Source of the DNA: Candidatus Accumulibacter similis
GTDB taxonomy: Bacteria > Pseudomonadota > Gammaproteobacteria > Burkholderiales > Rhodocyclaceae
Length of the DNA: 64,000 nucleotides
NCBI GenBank assembly: GCA_013347225.1
Contig: CP054595.1
Span: 4,975,010-5,039,009 of the forward strand
Reading direction: 5' to 3'
A program made the position numbers and the translations under genes. The notes beneath the pieces were generated by a model, which worked only from the letters and a program-made list of their open reading frames with translations, did no database searches and had not been told where the DNA came from. Each line of letters begins with the position of its first letter. Position 1 is the first letter of the stretch. Positions 61,439-64,000 of this stretch are shown here, one piece after another.

Positions 61439-61882
61439 ATGCCCCAATCGATCCGCGAACAGATCCTGCAAGCGCTGATGGCCACTCTGGCGCCGGTCGC
61501 CACCGCGCAGGGTGCGACCCTGCTGCGTTCGCCGGTTCATGGCGTGCCGCGCGAGGCCTCTCCGGCGCTGCTGCTCTTCCCCGAGTCCGACACCATCGTC
61601 GCGCGACCGAACGACCGGGTCGAGCGACAACTCGTCGTGCGACTCGTCGCGCTCGCCCGGGAGGCCCGATCTGTTCCTCCGGAAACACGGGCTGACGAGA
61701 TCCTCGTCGCCGCACATGCGGCGCTGTTTCACAACGCGAACCTCGGTGGCCTCGCGCTCGGGTTGCGCGAACTCGACTGCGAGTGGGACGTGGAAGACGC
61801 CGATGCCGGCGCCGCGGCCCTGCCGGCCCGCTACCAGATCACTTACCGCACACAGTTCCATGACCTCACGCGCCAAGGATGA
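61439..61882 (+). CDS. Phage minor tail / connector protein
   Basis: A 147-residue protein (QSIREQILQALMATLAPVAT; RQLVVRLVALAREARSV; YQITYRTQFHDLTR) with the order and size of a tail-completion or gpU/gp37-like protein. It resumes the morphogenesis operon after the reversed insertion. The ATG at 61439 is favoured by similarity of the first residues to connector proteins; an upstream start is possible. Confidence 0.65.
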   Translation: MPQSIREQILQALMATLAPVATAQGATLLRSPVHGVPREASPALLLFPESDTIVARPNDRVERQLVVRLVALAREARSVPPETRADEILVAAHAALFHNANLGGLALGLRELDCEWDVEDADAGAAALPARYQITYRTQFHDLTRQG

Positions 61883-61885
61883 CCC

Positions 61886-62059
61886 ATGCACGTTGAACTC
61901 CTGAAACCCCACACCCACGCCGGCGTCGGCCTGGCTCCCGGTGCGATCCTCGAGCTCGATGACGATCTCGCGCGCTGGCTGATCGCTCTGGAAACCGCTC
62001 GCCCGGCGCGTACCACGCCCACCCCAGCCCTCCTTTCCCCTGCGGAGAAATCCCAATGA
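61886..62059 (+). CDS. Small phage protein (DUF7210-like)
   Basis: A 57-residue protein starting MHVELLKPHTHAGVGLAPGA, with DDDLARWLIALETARPA following, common in the tail region of Mu-like and related phages. Three bases separate it from the upstream gene, and its stop overlaps the tail tube start. Function unknown. Confidence 0.7.
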   Translation: MHVELLKPHTHAGVGLAPGAILELDDDLARWLIALETARPARTTPTPALLSPAEKSQ

Positions 62060-62802
62060 GCACCTACGCCTCTTTCCAGGGCCGCGTCTATCTCGGCAAG
62101 CGCGACGCCAGCGGCAACCCCATTGAACTGCGCACGCCGGGCAACGTCGCCGAGTTGAAGCTCGCCCTCAAGACCGAGGTGATCGAGCACTACGAGTCCC
62201 AATCCGGCAGTCGCTCGCTCGACCACCGGATGATCAAGCAGACGTCCGCCACGGTGACGCTGACCATCGAGGAGTTCACCAAGGAGAACCTCGCGCTCGC
62301 GCTGTACGGCCACTTTGTCCAGAGCCCGACCGGGACCGTTACCGACGAGCCGTTGCCGGCCGGAGTGGTCATCGGCGATCGTTACGCGCTGGCCCATCCC
62401 AAAGTGTCGGCGCTGGTCGTCAAGGACGGGTCTGGCGCGTTGCTCACGCTCGGCACCCACTACACGGCCGATGGCGACTTCGGTGCGATCCAGTTCCTCA
62501 ATCTGGCGAGCTTCGTGCAGCCGTTCAAGGCGAGCTACAGCTACGGCGCGGTGACCGAGATCGGCATCTTCACGCAGCCGGCGCCGGAGCGCTTCCTGCG
62601 CCTGGAAGGAATCAACACCGCGCAGGGCAACGCCAAGACGCTGGTCGAACTCTACCGCATCGCCTTCGACCCGCTGAAGGAGATCGCCTTCATCTCGAAC
62701 GAGTACAACCAGTTCGAACTCGAGGGCTCGCTGCTGGCGGATCCGGGCAAGCCGGTCGATGCGGCGCTCGGTCAGTTCGGTCGCCTCGTCCAGCTCCTCT
62801 GA
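62056..62802 (+). CDS. Tail tube protein
   Basis: A 248-residue structural protein. It shows FQGRVYLGKRDASGNPIELR, TPGNVAELKLALKTEVIEHY, then TVTLTIEEFTKENLALALYG, which match the major tail tube family of siphophages with Mu-like tail modules. Positioned just before the tail assembly chaperone. Its stop overlaps the chaperone start by 1 base. Confidence 0.82.
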   Translation: MSTYASFQGRVYLGKRDASGNPIELRTPGNVAELKLALKTEVIEHYESQSGSRSLDHRMIKQTSATVTLTIEEFTKENLALALYGHFVQSPTGTVTDEPLPAGVVIGDRYALAHPKVSALVVKDGSGALLTLGTHYTADGDFGAIQFLNLASFVQPFKASYSYGAVTEIGIFTQPAPERFLRLEGINTAQGNAKTLVELYRIAFDPLKEIAFISNEYNQFELEGSLLADPGKPVDAALGQFGRLVQLL

Positions 62803-63254
62803 TGGGAACGGCGCCTGTGTCCCCCGCCCAGAGCGACTTTGCCGCCCTGCCGCCGCTGCCCGTCTCGATCGAGATCCGCGGTGAGACTCTGGATCTGACG
62901 CCGCTGCGCGTCGGCGAGCTGCCGGCCTTCGTGCGGGCGATCCGACCGTTCGCCGAGCAACTGACGACGGCGATCGACTGGCTCGGCATCTGCGCCGACC
63001 ACGGCGAGTCGCTGCTCGAAGCCGTGGCGCTGGCGAGTCGCCGTCCACGCCTGTGGGTCGACGGTCTGGCCCTGGATGAGGCGATCCGCCTGGCCGAAGC
63101 CCTGCTGGAGGTCAATGCCGATTTTTTTGTCCGGCGCGTGAGTCCGGAGATCGATCGGGTCGCCCGTCGTCTCGCCGCCCGGACGCACGCGACCGTTGGG
63201 GGGATGCCGTCCAGCGCCTCCTCGCCGCCGGCCACCGCTACCCCGAGATCCTGA
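62802..63254 (+). CDS. Tail assembly chaperone, unshifted product
   Basis: This 150-residue protein (RGETLDLTPLRVGELPAFVR; FAEQLTTAIDWLGICADHGE; NADFFVRRVSPEIDRVARRL) resembles the first tail assembly chaperone of Mu-like tails. After residue 134 the frame gives only a short Ser/Pro/Ala tail. Its continuing homology lies in the -1 frame, reached through a six-G run, so this is the shorter of two products. Confidence 0.8.
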   Translation: MGTAPVSPAQSDFAALPPLPVSIEIRGETLDLTPLRVGELPAFVRAIRPFAEQLTTAIDWLGICADHGESLLEAVALASRRPRLWVDGLALDEAIRLAEALLEVNADFFVRRVSPEIDRVARRLAARTHATVGGMPSSASSPPATATPRS

Positions 63255-63409
63255 ACTACACGCTGGCGCAGGTCGAGGCCTTCCTGCGCGCCGCCCACCG
63301 CGCGGAACGGCGGCGTCTCGCCGATCTCTTGCTCGTCGTCGCGATCGGTGGCCAGGGCGAGTCCGAGGCCATCACCCGCTTGCAAAGAACCCTCAACCGT
63401 GAAGATTAG
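62802..63409 (+). CDS. Tail assembly chaperone, -1 frameshift fusion product
   Basis: Slipping back one base at GGGGGG (63198-63203) joins residue 134 to a 68-codon extension. It reads DAVQRLLAAGHRYPEILNYT, then LAQVEAFLRAAHRAERRRLA, ending at TAG 63407-63409 with no separate start codon or ribosome site. This is the second half of the chaperone pair, produced by programmed frameshift as in lambda G/GT. The alternative explanation is an indel from sequencing or mutation. Confidence 0.72.
63195..63204 (+). other. Probable -1 ribosomal frameshift site
   Basis: GTTGGGGGGA sits in the zero frame as GTT GGG GGG A. A six-base G run is slippery for a backward slip and is the only place where the two reading frames join with continuous homology. 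Confidence 0.65.
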
Positions 63410-64000
63410 CCTGACCACCTCGGGTCTCTTCGACCCGCCGGAGTTCCGCGCCTGGACCGCCCAGCGGCAGCGGGAGATCCATGCCGCCGTCGCCCGAGGG
63501 TTTCGGGAGTCGGGGCGTGAGGTGGCGGCGCAGGCCCGGGTGCAGATGCAGTCGGCGTTGCAGATCCGGCGAGCCGGCTTCCTGAAATCCCTGCGGGCGA
63601 CGGTCTTCGACCGGCGTCCCGACCGACTGCCGGCGTTGCGCATCGGTAGCCGGGTGCCGTGGCTCGGCATCCACGAGAGCGGCGGGACGATCAGCGGCCG
63701 GATGCTGATTCCCCTGCTGCCCGAACACCAGCGCATCGGCCGGAAGCGCTTCCGGGCCATCATCGACGGACTGATGCGCTCGGGCAACGCCTTCTTCATC
63801 CAGAGAGGCGGCCAGGCGATCCTGATGGCCGAGAACATCCGGGAGAACGATCGCGAGCTCGCTCGCTTCAAGCGCGCCGAGCGGGCCCGCACGGGCGTGA
63901 AGCGTCTGCAGCGCGGCCAGGAGATTCCGGTCGCCGTGCTCGTGAGGAGCGTGTCGCTGAAGAAGCGCCTCGACCTCGAGGGCACCGTGCGGCGGAACCT
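63399..64000 (+). CDS. Phage tail region protein (DUF6441-like), 3' truncated by window
   Basis: About 200 residues are visible of a protein starting at GTG (63399), reading VKISLTTSGLFDPPEF. It has FRESGREVAAQARVQMQSAL, then RVPWLGIHESGGTISGRML and FFIQRGGQAILMAENIREN, the pattern of DUF6441 proteins that follow the tail chaperone in many phages and may be minor tail components. It overlaps the frameshifted chaperone by 11 bases and continues past the window end. Confidence 0.75.
   Translation, partial: MKISLTTSGLFDPPEFRAWTAQRQREIHAAVARGFRESGREVAAQARVQMQSALQIRRAGFLKSLRATVFDRRPDRLPALRIGSRVPWLGIHESGGTISGRMLIPLLPEHQRIGRKRFRAIIDGLMRSGNAFFIQRGGQAILMAENIRENDRELARFKRAERARTGVKRLQRGQEIPVAVLVRSVSLKKRLDLEGTVRRN

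Overview
The window is high-GC bacterial DNA that looks like a betaproteobacterium of the Rhodocyclales / Candidatus Accumulibacter type. The clues are PEP-CTERM exosortase-sorted proteins, an H-NS-family protein, an apaH / yfhM-like macroglobulin / pbpC neighbourhood, and a tRNA-Ile(CAU) gene split by a group I intron, as known in Azoarcus. The taxonomic call is inference; no rRNA or core marker is present.

Layout. (1) 1-13.4 kb is ordinary chromosome: a truncated flavin reductase, H-NS, galE, apaH, a giant alpha-2-macroglobulin gene overlapping pbpC, a PEP-CTERM GDSL esterase and a methionine gamma-lyase-type PLP enzyme. (2) 13.5-13.9 kb is an intron-containing tRNA-Ile(CAU) with a terminator. 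(3) 14-28 kb is a mobile and defence island. It holds an IS4-family element split by a large serine recombinase but still flanked by a 10-bp target duplication. Next come a TIR-domain gene translationally coupled to a short adenylosuccinate synthetase homologue with a PurZ-like active site (GSEGKGK), a four-gene serine-recombinase cassette with ATGA overlaps, a DUF4062/TIR-like gene, and a second, intact IS4 copy inserted at the 3' end of a sensor kinase gene. (4) 28-33.4 kb holds the kinase's response regulator, a hypothetical gene, and an operon of a 12-fold repeated TPR protein followed by a membrane TIR protein.

(5) 33.7 kb to the end is a prophage or phage-derived element running off the right edge. 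The early block encodes an HTH protein, a Sak4-like ATPase, a DUF669 protein, a RecB-like nuclease, an SF2 helicase, a primase-polymerase/DUF3987 protein and a RuvC-like resolvase. It is followed by cargo (a PEP-CTERM protein, an IS91-type remnant, two ParB-methyltransferase fusions, a VOC protein). A minus-strand array of seven small genes follows; six of its seven starts are preceded by the same promoter-like repeat. Then comes a lambda-like head module (terminase, gpW, portal, protease with nested scaffold start, decoration protein, major capsid) and a tail module with a probable -1 frameshift. A reversed pRiA4b ORF-3-like gene sits inside the morphogenesis operon as cargo.

The most promising undescribed system is the TIR + PurZ-like pair at 17.87-20.0 kb. 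It is one of three TIR or TIR-like loci within about 16 kb of repeatedly invaded DNA.
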